In this document: positions 35,806 to 48,655 of the stretch, piece after piece
Numbering within the stretch: position 1 is the stretch's first letter
How the letters are laid out: each line of letters starts with the position of its first letter
Source: Blautia sp. An81
Lineage (GTDB): Bacteria; Bacillota; Clostridia; Lachnospirales; Lachnospiraceae
DNA length: 64,000 nt
NCBI RefSeq assembly: GCF_002161285.1
Contig: NZ_NFHH01000004.1
Coordinates: 1-64,000, forward strand
Reading direction: 5' to 3'
Translations under genes and position numbers: made by a program
The notes under the pieces: generated by a model
Database searches by the model: none
What the model saw: the letters and a program-made list of their open reading frames with translations, nothing else
What the model was told of the DNA's origin: nothing

Positions 35806-37902
35806 ATGGCGAAATATCTGGTAATTGTGGAATCACCGGCAAAGGTAAAGACAATTAAAAAATTTCTGGGCTCAAATTATGAAGTAATGGCCTCTAACGG
35901 TCATGTGCGGGATCTTCCCAAGAGCCAGCTGGGGTTTGACGTAGAACATGATTATGAGCCTAAATATATTACAATCCGTGGTAAGGGAGATATTCTGGCT
36001 GCCCTGCGTAAAGCGGCAAAGAAAGCAGATAAGGTCTACCTGGCAACGGACCCTGACCGGGAAGGAGAGGCTATATCCTGGCATCTCTCCTATGCCCTGA
36101 AACTGGATAAGAAAAAAATGCGCAGGATTACCTTTAATGAGATTACAAAAAGTGCGGTGAAGGCTTCCATTAAACAGGCCAGGGATATTAATATGAATCT
36201 GGTAGACGCCCAGCAGGCCCGAAGAGTACTGGACCGTATGGTGGGCTATGAGATCAGTCCATTGCTTTGGGAAAAAGTAAAAAGAGGCCTCAGCGCAGGA
36301 AGAGTTCAGTCCGTGGCCCTGCGCATCATTGGAGACAGGGAGGAAGAGATCAATAACTTTATTCCCGAAGAATACTGGACCCTGGACGGAGAGTTCAATG
36401 TAGAAGGGGAGAAAAAGCCCCTGATCGCCAAATTTTACGGAAACAAAAATAAAAAGATAACCATACATTCTAAGGCAGAGCTGGACAAGATCCTGAAGGA
36501 ACTCCAGGGAGTGACTTATAAAATTGCAGAAGTAAAGAAAGGTGAGAGGAGTAAAAAGGCTCCTTTACCCTTTACTACCAGTACCCTTCAGCAGGAGGCA
36601 TCCAAGGTGCTGAACTTCTCAACTCAGAAGACTATGAGACTGGCTCAGCAGCTTTATGAAGGTGTGGATATAAAGGGAAGCGGCACGGTAGGTCTGATTA
36701 CGTATCTGCGTACAGATTCTACTCGTATTTCGGAAGAAGCAGACCGGACTGCCAGAGAATATATTGCAGAGCAGTATGGACAGGAGTATGTGGCAGAGCC
36801 GGAAAAGAAAAATGATAACGGAAAACGTATTCAGGATGCTCATGAGGCCATCCGTCCTACGGATATTTCCAGACTGCCTGCCCAGGTAAAAGAGTCCCTG
36901 TCCAGAGACCAGTTCCGCCTGTATCAGCTGATCTGGAAGCGGTTTGCGGCCAGCAGGATGCAGCAGGCAAAATATGAGACGACTTCGGTAAAGGTACAGG
37001 GCGGGGAGTATTATTTCACCGCAGCGGCTTCTAAACTGAAATTCGATGGTTTTATGACTGTATATACACAGGATGATGAGGAGAAGCAGGAGAATCAGCT
37101 TCTGGCCAAAAACCTGGAAGAAGATACAGAGATCAGCCTGAAAGGATTAAAAGAGCTTCAGCATTTTACCCAGCCGCCGGCTCATTACACGGAAGCAGCT
37201 CTGGTAAAGACTCTGGAAGAACTGGGAATCGGAAGGCCAAGTACCTATGCGCCTACGATCACGACTATTATTGCAAGAAGATACGTGGCAAAGGAAAATA
37301 AGAATCTGTATATGACAGAGCTGGGTGAAGTGGTAAATAATATTATGAAAGAAGCTTTCCCCAGTATTGTGGATGTATATTTTACTGCTACCATGGAACA
37401 GCTTCTGGACAGTGTGGAAGAAGGAAAGGTACAGTGGAAGACGGTTATCCGCAACTTCTATCCGGACCTGGAAGAGGCAGTGAAAAAGGCCAGACAGGAG
37501 CTGGAACAGGTGAAGATCGAGGATGAGGTTACCGATGTGATCTGTGAACAATGCGGAAGAAACATGGTGGTAAAATACGGTCCTCATGGGAAATTTCTGG
37601 CATGTCCGGGATTTCCTGAGTGCAAAAATACCAAGCCTTATCTGGAAAAAATCGGTGTTCCCTGTCCTATTTGCGGAAAAGACGTGGTGATTAAGAGAAG
37701 TAAAAAGGGCAGGATATATTATGGATGTGAAAACAATCCGGACTGTGAATTCATGTCCTGGCAGAAGCCATCCAGAGAAAAATGCCCTTCCTGCCACAGC
37801 TATATGCTGGAAAAGGGAAACAAGCTGGTATGTTCAGATAAACAGTGCGGTTATGTGATGATGAAGCCTAAGGAAAAAACTGCAGAGGACAGCATTGCAT
37901 AA
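35806..37902 (+). CDS. topA: DNA topoisomerase I
   Basis: Protein of 698 residues from ATG 35806 (SD GCAGGAGG); the TTG at 35749 is inside dprA. The TOPRIM domain has VIVESPAKVKTIKKFLG and ATDPDREGEAISWHL; active-site Tyr300 is in YLRTDSTRISEEA. Three C-terminal zinc ribbons are visible (CEQCGRN..FLACPGFPEC; CPICGKD..YYGCENNPDC; CPSCHSY..LVCSDKQC). It relaxes negative supercoils. A terminator follows. Confidence 0.97.
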   Translation: MAKYLVIVESPAKVKTIKKFLGSNYEVMASNGHVRDLPKSQLGFDVEHDYEPKYITIRGKGDILAALRKAAKKADKVYLATDPDREGEAISWHLSYALKLDKKKMRRITFNEITKSAVKASIKQARDINMNLVDAQQARRVLDRMVGYEISPLLWEKVKRGLSAGRVQSVALRIIGDREEEINNFIPEEYWTLDGEFNVEGEKKPLIAKFYGNKNKKITIHSKAELDKILKELQGVTYKIAEVKKGERSKKAPLPFTTSTLQQEASKVLNFSTQKTMRLAQQLYEGVDIKGSGTVGLITYLRTDSTRISEEADRTAREYIAEQYGQEYVAEPEKKNDNGKRIQDAHEAIRPTDISRLPAQVKESLSRDQFRLYQLIWKRFAASRMQQAKYETTSVKVQGGEYYFTAAASKLKFDGFMTVYTQDDEEKQENQLLAKNLEEDTEISLKGLKELQHFTQPPAHYTEAALVKTLEELGIGRPSTYAPTITTIIARRYVAKENKNLYMTELGEVVNNIMKEAFPSIVDVYFTATMEQLLDSVEEGKVQWKTVIRNFYPDLEEAVKKARQELEQVKIEDEVTDVICEQCGRNMVVKYGPHGKFLACPGFPECKNTKPYLEKIGVPCPICGKDVVIKRSKKGRIYYGCENNPDCEFMSWQKPSREKCPSCHSYMLEKGNKLVCSDKQCGYVMMKPKEKTAEDSIA

Positions 37903-37913
37903 TATACGATTAA

Positions 37914-37967
37914 AAGGAGTTTTCCTGAAACAGAAGAGGTTTTTCTGCTTCGGAGAACTCCTTTTTT
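37914..37967 (+). terminator. Terminator after topA
   Basis: AAGGAGTT (37914-37921) pairs with AACTCCTT (37956-37963), enclosing a smaller CAGAA/TTCTG stem, followed by TTTT. Confidence 0.75.
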
Positions 37968-38304
37968 CTGCAGAACAGTCCTTCGGACTTATTCCGTTTT
38001 GCCTCAGAGCAGGGAGTAAATCCGGAAGATACTGAAGAATATAGAAAATAGTCTGGAAAAAGAGAAAACATTTCTTGATGAAGGAATTATTAGAAAACAG
38101 ATAAAAAGACTGAAAATAGAAAAACTATACATTGATTTCAGAATAGTTGTATGCTAAAATAAATCATATAAACAGAAAGTATAGTTGCCGTCAGACTGTC
38201 AGCTTGTAATTTAAGTTGCCTTATTTTCCTTGTGCTGGAGCTCAGACATCTGTTTGCTTTCCGGTACAGGGAGGGTAACAAGATCATAAGAAAGGAGGTT
38301 CGCC
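37968..38304 (+). other. codY upstream region and leader
   Basis: This gene-free stretch holds one clear promoter at 38132-38160 and then a leader of about 140 bases before codY. I see no riboswitch-like or repeated structure in it, and bases 37980-38130 show nothing recognisable. Confidence 0.6.
38132..38160 (+). promoter_or_regulatory. SigA promoter of codY
   Basis: TTGATT (38132-38137), 17-bp spacer, TAAAAT (38155-38160). Confidence 0.65.
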
Positions 38305-39093
38305 ATGAGCGTACAATTATTAGACAAGACCAGAAAAATCAACAAGCTGCTTCACAACAACCATGCGTCTAAGGTTCTTTTTAATGATATCTGTGAAGTC
38401 ATGGTAGAGACATTGGATTCAAATATTCTGGTGATCAGCAGGAAGGGAAAGGTACTGGGCGTCGGTGCATGCCCTGGAGTAGAAAAAATAAACGAACTGA
38501 TTGATAGCGAGGTAGGCGGTTATATTGACAAGCTGCTAAATGAAAGACTTCTGGGAGTATTATCCACAAAGGAAAATGTAAACCTGGAGACGCTGGGATT
38601 TGAAAGTGAGAATATCGGCCAGTATGTAGCCATTATCAGCCCTATTGATATTGCTGGAGAGAGGCTTGGAACTCTGTTTATGTACCGCAGTGAAAAGCCT
38701 TATGATATTGAAGACATTATCGTAAGTGAGTATGGCACTACAGTGGTAGGCCTGGAAATGATGCGGTCTGTACATGAGGAAAATGCAGAGGAAAACAGGA
38801 AAATCCAGGTGGTAAAATCTGCTTTTAATACCCTGTCATTTTCAGAACTGGAAGCAATCATTCATATTTTTGATGAACTGGACGGAGATGAGGGGATTCT
38901 GGTAGCCAGCAAGATTGCAGACCGTGTGGGAATCACCCGATCAGTTATTGTCAACGCACTGAGAAAGTTTGAAAGTGCAGGAGTTATTGAGTCCCGTTCT
39001 TCCGGCATGAAGGGAACCTATATCAAGGTACTCAATGAAGTGATTTTTGATGAACTGGAAGAAATTAAAAAACGAAAATTAGTGAAGAAATAA
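38305..39093 (+). CDS. codY: GTP- and BCAA-sensing global repressor CodY
   Basis: Protein of 262 residues, normal length. The N-terminal GAF domain has LLDKTRKINKLLHNN and NILVISRKGKVLG; the C-terminal winged helix has ASKIADRVGITRSVIVNALRKFESAG then ESRSSGMKGTYIKVLN (family hallmark). It represses nutrient-starvation genes when GTP and branched-chain amino acids are high. SD AAAGGAGG. It is expressed alone between two terminators. Confidence 0.97.
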   Translation: MSVQLLDKTRKINKLLHNNHASKVLFNDICEVMVETLDSNILVISRKGKVLGVGACPGVEKINELIDSEVGGYIDKLLNERLLGVLSTKENVNLETLGFESENIGQYVAIISPIDIAGERLGTLFMYRSEKPYDIEDIIVSEYGTTVVGLEMMRSVHEENAEENRKIQVVKSAFNTLSFSELEAIIHIFDELDGDEGILVASKIADRVGITRSVIVNALRKFESAGVIESRSSGMKGTYIKVLNEVIFDELEEIKKRKLVKK

Positions 39094-39110
39094 ACATCGA
39101 AAGAGAAAAG

Positions 39111-39165
39111 GAGCCTTTCCTCAGAAATTGCTGATAAAGGAGTTTTTGAGGAAAGGCTCTTTTTC
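39111..39165 (+). terminator. Terminator after codY
   Basis: GAGCCTTTCCTCA (39111-39123) pairs perfectly with TGAGGAAAGGCTC (39147-39159), then TTTTTCTT. The following 39166-39299 is AT-rich with nothing recognisable. Confidence 0.85.
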
Positions 39166-39299
39166 TTGGGATACACAAACAATGCTTATATTCTTACAAT
39201 AAATTAACAGAAAAATAATAAAGATAAGAAAACAAAAGAAAAAATGAGATAAGATGAGATATAAGCATAATAAATGCAAATATACAGGTATAAATCCGG

Positions 39300-39328
39300 T
39301 TGCGAAAAAGTAATAAATTAACTAATAT
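39300..39328 (+). promoter_or_regulatory. SigA promoter of groESL
   Basis: TTGCGA (39300-39305), 17-bp spacer, TAATAT (39323-39328), with CIRCE placed over the start point. Confidence 0.7.
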
Positions 39329-39339
39329 ATGACTATCGG

Positions 39340-39691
<352 letters not shown>

Positions 39692-39694
39692 TAA

Positions 39695-41344
<1,650 letters not shown>

Positions 41345-41373
41345 TCCCCGAAAAATCGCTGCAATGACAGGAT

Positions 41374-41437
41374 GTGCTCCCTTTCCAGGCAGACAAGAAA
41401 CTGATAAAGACTTGCTGCCTGGCAGGGAGCATTTTTG
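41374..41437 (+). terminator. Terminator after groEL
   Basis: TGCTCCCT-CCAGGCAG pairs with CTGCCTGG-AGGGAGCA with one bulge, then TTTTTG. Confidence 0.85.
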
Positions 41438-41441
41438 TTTC

Positions 41442-41470
41442 TTGCAACAGAAATTTTTTTGTGATACACT
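41442..41470 (+). promoter_or_regulatory. Promoter of the membrane protein gene before guaB
   Basis: TTGCAA (41442-41447), 17-bp spacer, TACACT (41465-41470). Confidence 0.5.
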
Positions 41471-41508
41471 GATTATCAGAACATATGAAATAACAGGAGG
41501 AACGTAAG

Positions 41509-42008
41509 ATGACGGACATGTATTCGGAGCTTCTTGTAAAGAAGGAGACTACCGGAAAAGATCAGGCAATTAAGATTCTGATCATTGCGCTCATTGTGCT
41601 TACGGCAGCAGCCGGGCTGCTGATCACCCCTTTGGCGTGGGTGCTGACTATCGGATTGGGTATTGCGGCATATTTTGTATTACCCCTTCTGGACCTGGAA
41701 TATGAGTATGTATTCGTAAATGGTGAACTGGATATTGACCGGATTGCTTCCAAAGCTAAGAGAAAGAGAATGAAAAGCTTTGACCTGGCTAAAATGGAAA
41801 TGATGGCTCCGGTAAATTCTCACAGGATGGACTATCAGAACCATAATACGAATTTAAAGGTCCTGGATTTCTCATCAGGAAATCCCCAGCACAAAATTTT
41901 TGCAATGATCATTCCGGATGACAACAATGTATATAAAGTTCTTCTGGAGCCGGACAGAGAGCTGATAGATAATATCGCAAGAAGCTGTCCGAGAAAAGTT
42001 TTTCTGGA

Positions 42009-42012
<4 letters not shown>
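41509..42012 (+). CDS. Two-helix membrane protein, DUF6106-like
   Basis: Protein of 167 residues. Two adjacent membrane segments (about 22-42 and 44-60), then YEYVFVNGELDIDRIASKAKRKRMKSFDL, marked by EYVFVNGELDIDRI, and a cytoplasmic domain ending SCPRKVFLD. The pattern recalls DUF6106 proteins of Lachnospiraceae; function unknown. The topology (helix hairpin followed by a compact basic domain) is reminiscent of bacterial PH-type domains, but that is only a guess. Its stop codon overlaps the -35 of the guaB promoter. Confidence 0.75.
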
Positions 42013-43526
<1,514 letters not shown>

Positions 43527-43571
43527 GATAACAAAACACAGAGATATACGAATTTGGAAATGAGTATAGAG

Positions 43572-43611
43572 CAGAGGGGTTGCTGTAAACACGGCGGTCC
43601 CTCTGTTTTTT
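43572..43611 (+). terminator. Terminator after guaB
   Basis: CAGAGGG (43572-43578) pairs with CCCTCTG (43599-43605), with inner GCTGT/ACGGC-type pairing, then TTTTTT. It rules out TTG 43554 as the start of the next gene. Confidence 0.8.
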
Positions 43612-43643
43612 GCTTTGTACTGCAGCTTAAGAGGAAACGCTCT

Positions 43644-44375
43644 ATGAAAAGACAAGAGTACGGAGAAAGCTACGAAAAAAGAAGAACAGAAAGAAAAAAA
43701 CAGAGAAAAAAAGAAAGGCTTCGCAGGATTACAATTTTTGGCACAGCAGTCCTTACAGCTTGTGTAATCGCAGCAGGAGGCAATCGGATTACTGCGGCTA
43801 TGGAGGAACAGCGGCTTTTGAAGGCCAGAAACGAGTCTTTTGTAGGGGCTCCTCCCTTTCAGGTGGACCTCCTGGAGGCGAACGAGTATTCCAGGCCGGG
43901 AATCCCTCTGGAAGAAATTAACGGAATCGTAATCCACTATACGGCAAATCCGGGAAGTACAGCTCAGAATAACAGAGATTATTTTGAAGGACTAAAAGAC
44001 AGCCATGAGACAAAGGTGAGCAGCCATTTTGTGGTAGGAACTGAGGGAGAGATCGTCCAGTGCATTCCAAGCTCAGAGATTGCCTATGCCTCCAATTCCA
44101 GAAACAGTGATACGCTGTCTATAGAGTGCTGTCATTTAGATGAGACAGGAGCGTTTACAGATGCAACTTATACTTCACTGGTACGTCTTACAGGATGGCT
44201 GTGCTATCGATTCAATCTTACCAGCGAAGATGTGATCCGCCACTATGACGTAACAGGAAAGATATGCCCGAAATATTATGTGGACCATCCAGAGGCATGG
44301 GAACAGTTTAAAGAGGACGTGGAAGAACAGATAAAAGTTGTGGAGCAGGAGGTAGTGGCTGCGGAGGGGGAATAA
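43644..44375 (+). CDS. Membrane-anchored N-acetylmuramoyl-L-alanine amidase (Amidase_2/PGRP)
   Basis: Protein of 243 residues from ATG 43644. A very basic N-terminus (about 1-28), one membrane segment (about 29-47), then an Amidase_2 domain with zinc ligands in GIVIHYTANPGS (His), VIRHYDVTGKICPKYY (His and Cys), and SHFVVGTEGEIVQCIP. It cleaves the amide between muramic acid and the stem peptide outside the membrane. A gene-end coiled acidic tail follows. The sensor kinase gene starts 3 bases after its stop, though the two are probably functionally separate. Confidence 0.9.
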   Translation: MKRQEYGESYEKRRTERKKQRKKERLRRITIFGTAVLTACVIAAGGNRITAAMEEQRLLKARNESFVGAPPFQVDLLEANEYSRPGIPLEEINGIVIHYTANPGSTAQNNRDYFEGLKDSHETKVSSHFVVGTEGEIVQCIPSSEIAYASNSRNSDTLSIECCHLDETGAFTDATYTSLVRLTGWLCYRFNLTSEDVIRHYDVTGKICPKYYVDHPEAWEQFKEDVEEQIKVVEQEVVAAEGE

Positions 44376-44378
44376 TAT

Positions 44379-46211
44379 ATGGAAGGTGTAGTAGAAAAGA
44401 AAGAGATATGTGGAATTAAAAAAGTGCGGGATTACTGCAAATCGCATATGTGGTGTTCGTTCGCAATGGCAATATTAGTTGCGATTATTTTGTTGATGAC
44501 TATAATGTGGGTTTATATGAAAAATCAATATTATACTCATCTTGTAGAAACTACATATACCACGGAAGAAGCACTGATGAATTCCGTCAGGATTAATATG
44601 AAGAACCAAATGGAGACGTATATTAATTTGGGATCAGGACTTTCAATAAATGAAGAGACGGTAGATGCTATCCAGGATTTTGTGACAGGAGATGTGGATG
44701 CACAGACTAATAAAGACATGAGTAACGCTTTAAAGTCAGCAGCTAGAAGTTCTACTTTTATTGTAGGAATTGCAGTGGCTTCAGAGGAGGGGATCATATA
44801 TCAGTATGATAAAAACGAAATGAGAATTGCTGGTTCAAGACCCATTTGGGAGGAAGACAGTGAAGAGATGATCAAAGAGGTTTTTTCAGAAATCAAAGAA
44901 AAAAATGGAAAAAATGAAATACCTAGATATAAGATTATCACACATCCTATGATACATCCTAATATGGAAAGTTTAGGCATGATTCATATTGCCTTTCCAC
45001 TTAAAAATCTCAATTCTTATCAGAATGTAGAATATATGATGCTGGTTTCCTTTCAGACACAGCCTTTGACCAGTTTCCTTAGACAAATGAACCAGAATCA
45101 AGAAGAATATATACAAGCTTATATTGAGGACAGCGAAGGGGAGATCATGCTCCATACTCAAGGAAGGGAATATATGGGAATACGTTCATCAGATTATCAG
45201 AAGGAAAACCAGCTGACTGGGCTGACTGCACAGATTGGAAATTATGGCTGGACGCTTCATGCAGTGATTGACGAAGAAATGCTGATGAAAAAGGTGGACA
45301 CTATATATGGACAGATGGTAATTATTTATGCTGGGGCTATATTGATTATTCTATTGATTCTCTTTTGGACTACGAACCGAATTCTCCGCCCCGTGAATAT
45401 TATAAGCAACTCCATTAAAAGAGTAGAAGACAGTGAGACAAGAGAACAGATTGCTATTGAAGGGACCAATGAAGTTTGGCAGCTTGCCCAGGAATATAAT
45501 AATATGCTTCAAAAAATCAGAAAAGCAGCCCAAGATGTAGAGGAGCAGCATGATAAAGTGATAGAGTCTCTGAAGATGAAGCAGCGGGCTGAAAGAGAGG
45601 CTTTAGAATCTCAGATCAATGCTCATTTTATTTGTAATATGCTTAATGCAATTAATTATGAGGCTATGGAAAGCGGAAATTTTAAAGTCTCCATTTTACT
45701 AAAAAAGCTGTCTAATATTTTAAGGTATACTTTTGACCAGAAGCACCAGAATGTATACATGTTTCAAGAGATTTCCTGGATAGAGCAGTATCTTTTCCTT
45801 CAAAGGGAACGGCTTGACAATGCCTTTTCCTATGAGATTGATTTTGATTCGGACTATGATAACTGGCCCTGTAGAAAATTAATGCTCCAGCCCTTTGTGG
45901 AAAATTCGATTGTTCATGGATTTGAAGGTATGGAGAATGGCGGAAATATTAAGATAACCGGAAAGGGATATAAAGAATTTTTAGAAATCATCATAGAAGA
46001 TAATGGACAGGGGATAGCCGAGAAGAGAAAGGCTGTCATACAGGAAATTTTGGATGACCCTATGCTTGCAAAGAAAAGAGAAGTGGGGATTGGTATTTCT
46101 AATGTTATTACGCGAATGAGAATGCATTATGGAGAAAAAATGAAAGTGGAATTTTGGACAGAAGAGGGGAAAGGAACTAGATTTGTTTTTATTCTCCCTA
46201 TGCCAGAATAA
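44379..46211 (+). CDS. YesM-type sensor histidine kinase
   Basis: Protein of 610 residues. Membrane segments at about 24-46 and 312-335 flank an extracytoplasmic sensor domain of about 265 residues; then HAMP-like linker, His_kinase domain with phospho-acceptor His416 in QINAHFICNMLN (canonical QINPHFLYN altered at three positions), and HATPase_c with EDNGQGI and GIGISNVITRM. It should sense an oligosaccharide or its binding protein and phosphorylate the regulator encoded 27 bases downstream. The DNA is more AT-rich than guaB. Confidence 0.92.
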   Translation: MEGVVEKKEICGIKKVRDYCKSHMWCSFAMAILVAIILLMTIMWVYMKNQYYTHLVETTYTTEEALMNSVRINMKNQMETYINLGSGLSINEETVDAIQDFVTGDVDAQTNKDMSNALKSAARSSTFIVGIAVASEEGIIYQYDKNEMRIAGSRPIWEEDSEEMIKEVFSEIKEKNGKNEIPRYKIITHPMIHPNMESLGMIHIAFPLKNLNSYQNVEYMMLVSFQTQPLTSFLRQMNQNQEEYIQAYIEDSEGEIMLHTQGREYMGIRSSDYQKENQLTGLTAQIGNYGWTLHAVIDEEMLMKKVDTIYGQMVIIYAGAILIILLILFWTTNRILRPVNIISNSIKRVEDSETREQIAIEGTNEVWQLAQEYNNMLQKIRKAAQDVEEQHDKVIESLKMKQRAEREALESQINAHFICNMLNAINYEAMESGNFKVSILLKKLSNILRYTFDQKHQNVYMFQEISWIEQYLFLQRERLDNAFSYEIDFDSDYDNWPCRKLMLQPFVENSIVHGFEGMENGGNIKITGKGYKEFLEIIIEDNGQGIAEKRKAVIQEILDDPMLAKKREVGIGISNVITRMRMHYGEKMKVEFWTEEGKGTRFVFILPMPE

Positions 46212-46238
46212 AAAAGATGTGATGAGGGTGAGATATTT

Positions 46239-46982
46239 ATGAGGATTTTAATTGCAGAAGATGAAAGAAGAGCAATGAGGGGATTAAAAAATTTGATTGT
46301 CTCTATTTCTGAAGAGTACGAAGTTGTAGCAGAGGCCTCGAATGGACGGCAGGCACTGGAAATGGTACAGATTGTAAAACCCGATGTAGTTTTCACAGAC
46401 TTAAAAATGCCTTATATGGATGGAATGTCTTTGATAAAAGCTGCTCAGGCTGCGGGAATATCTGCTCAATATGTGATCGTTACAGCGTATGAAGAATTTG
46501 AGGCGGCCAGAGAAGCAATCGTACTGGGAGTCAAAGACTATCTGGTGAAACCGATAACTTATGATGAAGTTTATGATCTTATGAAGCGTCTGGAGAGAAA
46601 AAAGGGAGTAGACGGAAGTGAACAGATAGGAAAGCTGAAGGAAAGATATCCGGACGCCCATCCTTTAGTAATAAAGTGTCTTAATTTTATTGACAATGGA
46701 TATGGATCAAAGATTAATCAGAAAGAACTGGCAGAGAATTTAGGGGTATCTCAAGAATATCTATGTTATCTTTTTAATAAAGATATAGGAGAAACTTTTA
46801 CAAAGTTTTTAAAGAACTATCGAATAGAGACGGCAAAAAGACTTCTGCTAGCAGGTTATCCTAGGGAAGAACTTCCCTATCATGTAGGGTTTTCAGACCC
46901 GAAGTATTTTAATAGAGTATTTCGGGAGACTGTAGGAATGAGCGTTGGGGAATTTGTGGAAAAAAATAATTCTATTATATGA
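46239..46982 (+). CDS. YesN-type response regulator with AraC HTH
   Basis: Protein of 247 residues. Receiver domain with acidic pocket EDE (7-9), phospho-site Asp54 (VVFTDLKMP) and Lys in LVKPI; C-terminal AraC-type double HTH (INQKELAENLGVSQEYLCYLF, marked as ELAENLGVSQEYL, then GFSDPKYFNRVFRETVGMSVGEF). It is shorter than many YesN proteins (about 350-540). It is expected to activate the adjacent sugar transport operon through the CTTAAAAT repeats at 47062-47121. Confidence 0.92.
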   Translation: MRILIAEDERRAMRGLKNLIVSISEEYEVVAEASNGRQALEMVQIVKPDVVFTDLKMPYMDGMSLIKAAQAAGISAQYVIVTAYEEFEAAREAIVLGVKDYLVKPITYDEVYDLMKRLERKKGVDGSEQIGKLKERYPDAHPLVIKCLNFIDNGYGSKINQKELAENLGVSQEYLCYLFNKDIGETFTKFLKNYRIETAKRLLLAGYPREELPYHVGFSDPKYFNRVFRETVGMSVGEFVEKNNSII

Positions 46983-46992
46983 GATTGATATA

Positions 46993-47045
46993 ATCTTACA
47001 GAAACGGCGTTAGATGATGAGATTATTGTCTAGCGCTATTTTTAT
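46993..47045 (+). terminator. Probable terminator after response regulator gene
   Basis: GGCGTTAGA pairs with TCTAGCGCT (one mismatch) and is followed by ATTTTTATG. Confidence 0.55.
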
Positions 47046-47061
47046 GCTGAAAAATATTTAT

Positions 47062-47121
47062 CTTAAAATTTTCTCCCAATATTAAAAATTTACCTTAAAA
47101 TTTTCTTCCAAATCTTAAAAT
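47062..47121 (+). promoter_or_regulatory. Three direct CTTAAAAT repeats, likely response-regulator operator
   Basis: CTTAAAATTTTCTCCCAA (47062-47079) and CTTAAAATTTTCTTCCAA (47094-47111) differ by one base; a third CTTAAAAT is at 47114-47121, ending 6 bases before a poor -35. This is the expected position for an AraC-type activator. Confidence 0.6.
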
Positions 47122-47127
47122 GAGAAG

Positions 47128-47156
47128 TTTCGTATAATATGACGAAAATGTATAAT
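47128..47156 (+). promoter_or_regulatory. Activator-type promoter of the sugar transport operon
   Basis: Weak TTTCGT (47128-47133), 17-bp spacer, perfect TATAAT (47151-47156). A good -10 with poor -35 fits activator dependence. Confidence 0.6.
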
Positions 47157-47197
47157 AAAAACATCAAAAAATATACAAAGTGTAAGGAGGAAAAGAT

Positions 47198-48538
47198 ATG
47201 AAAAAACGATTTCAAAAGCTAGCAGCTCTATTTTTGGTCGGCTCATTAACTGCAGCTCTTGTATCTGGTTGTGGAGGCTCATCAGGAGGAAGCGATTCAG
47301 GGGATTCTTCAGATGGTGGAAGCTCATCGGGAGAACCAGCAGAAGTAACCTTGTGGCATTATTTTGAGGCTGAGGCACCTGCATTTGAGGCACTGATCGA
47401 GGAATACAATGAATCTCAGGATGCCATCCATATTACGCCAACGTTTGTTTCCAGGGAAGAATTGATGAATCAGTATACAATTGGTGCCGTTTCCGGAGAA
47501 CTTCCGGATATCGGAATGGTGGATTCACCAGATATGGCTTCTTATATTTCTCTGGGGGTTTTTGAGGACATTACAGAGGATATACAGGATTGGGAAGATT
47601 TGGAGAACTTCTATGACGGTCCACTGTTAAGTGTTCAGGATGCAGAAGGACACTATTACGGTCTGCCACAGAATTCTAACTGTCTGACACTTTGCTGCAA
47701 TATGGATATCTTGAATGCGGCAGGTTTTGATGCTCCTCCTACTACATGGGAAGAGTTCAGAGAAGTATGTGAGAAGACAACAGATACAGCAAATGGTGTT
47801 TATGGATTCTCCATGTGCGCTATCGGAACAGAAGAAGGTACTTTCCAGATTCTTCCATGGATCTGGTCAGCAGGCGGCGATATTGATAATCTGACCAGCG
47901 AAGGTTCTGTGAAAGCTATCCAGTTCCTTACAGACCTGGTTCAGAATGGATATATGAGCAAAGAAGTTGTAAACTGGCAGCAGTCTGATGCATATAACGC
48001 ATTCTGTGCAGGAAAAGCAGCAATGTTTGAATCTGGTACATGGCAGCTCCAGGATATTGATGAGAAGATTAACGGCGCATTTAATTATGAATATGCATTG
48101 CTTCCAATGGATCAGGAATATGCTTCCTGTATCGGAGGTGAAAACTTTGGCGTCTGCACAGGCACAGAATACAAAGATGAATGTGTAGATTTCCTGAAAT
48201 GGTTTATGAGTGCAGAGAAAAATGCAGAGTTTACAGCTGCAGCAACAAAACTTCCTGTTCGTTCTGATGCTGTTGGACTCCAGGAGATCTTTACAACAGA
48301 TGAGAGATATGCAGTATTTAATGAAGCGATGAATTATGCAAAACCTCGTGGACCACATGCTCAGTGGCCGACATTGTCAGAAGCTTTATATAATGCAACA
48401 CAGCAGGCTATGTTGGGAGATCAATCTGTTGAGGATGCTCTTTCTGCAGCTGCAGCTGTTATCGATCCGATTCTTGAAGAAGATCCTCTTCCAGAATCTA
48501 CAGCCGGCGGAGGCGTAGCGGAGGATGTTAACCAATAA
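47198..48538 (+). CDS. Sugar ABC transporter substrate-binding lipoprotein
   Basis: Protein of 446 residues. Lipoprotein signal with lipobox LVSGC, Cys25 being the lipidated residue; a Gly/Ser linker follows (about 26-47), then a family-1 solute-binding fold (EVTLWHYFEAEAPAFEALIEEYN, marked as VTLWHYFEAEAP; PDIGMVDSPDMASY; YYGLPQNSNCLTLCCNMDIL). It captures an oligosaccharide outside the cell and feeds the two permeases downstream. No ATPase is encoded here; Firmicute systems of this type usually share an MsmK-like ATPase encoded elsewhere. Confidence 0.93.
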   Translation: MKKRFQKLAALFLVGSLTAALVSGCGGSSGGSDSGDSSDGGSSSGEPAEVTLWHYFEAEAPAFEALIEEYNESQDAIHITPTFVSREELMNQYTIGAVSGELPDIGMVDSPDMASYISLGVFEDITEDIQDWEDLENFYDGPLLSVQDAEGHYYGLPQNSNCLTLCCNMDILNAAGFDAPPTTWEEFREVCEKTTDTANGVYGFSMCAIGTEEGTFQILPWIWSAGGDIDNLTSEGSVKAIQFLTDLVQNGYMSKEVVNWQQSDAYNAFCAGKAAMFESGTWQLQDIDEKINGAFNYEYALLPMDQEYASCIGGENFGVCTGTEYKDECVDFLKWFMSAEKNAEFTAAATKLPVRSDAVGLQEIFTTDERYAVFNEAMNYAKPRGPHAQWPTLSEALYNATQQAMLGDQSVEDALSAAAAVIDPILEEDPLPESTAGGGVAEDVNQ

Positions 48539-48579
48539 AATTACATAGTCCTATAGTTTATGCTAGATAAATAATGAGG

Positions 48580-48628
48580 GAGCCTCGGAAACAGTCTGGT
48601 ATCCGGCTGGATTCCGGGGCTCTTTATA
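48580..48628 (+). terminator. Leaky terminator or stabilising stem after the binding-protein gene
   Basis: GAGCCTCGGAA (48580-48590) pairs with TTCCGGGGCTC (48612-48622) with one G-U pair, then TTTATAT. It is placed inside the operon, a common way to make more binding protein than permease. Confidence 0.65.
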
Positions 48629-48655
48629 TAGAGTCAAAAGAAGGGAGTGCATGAA

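Noticed and set aside
38161-38304. Riboswitch or T-box in the codY leader
   Set aside because: No conserved T-box or aptamer motif and no terminator-antiterminator pair seen in the 140-base leader.
43554-43643. N-terminal extension of the amidase
   Set aside because: The stretch contains the guaB terminator; ATG 43644 has its own SD.
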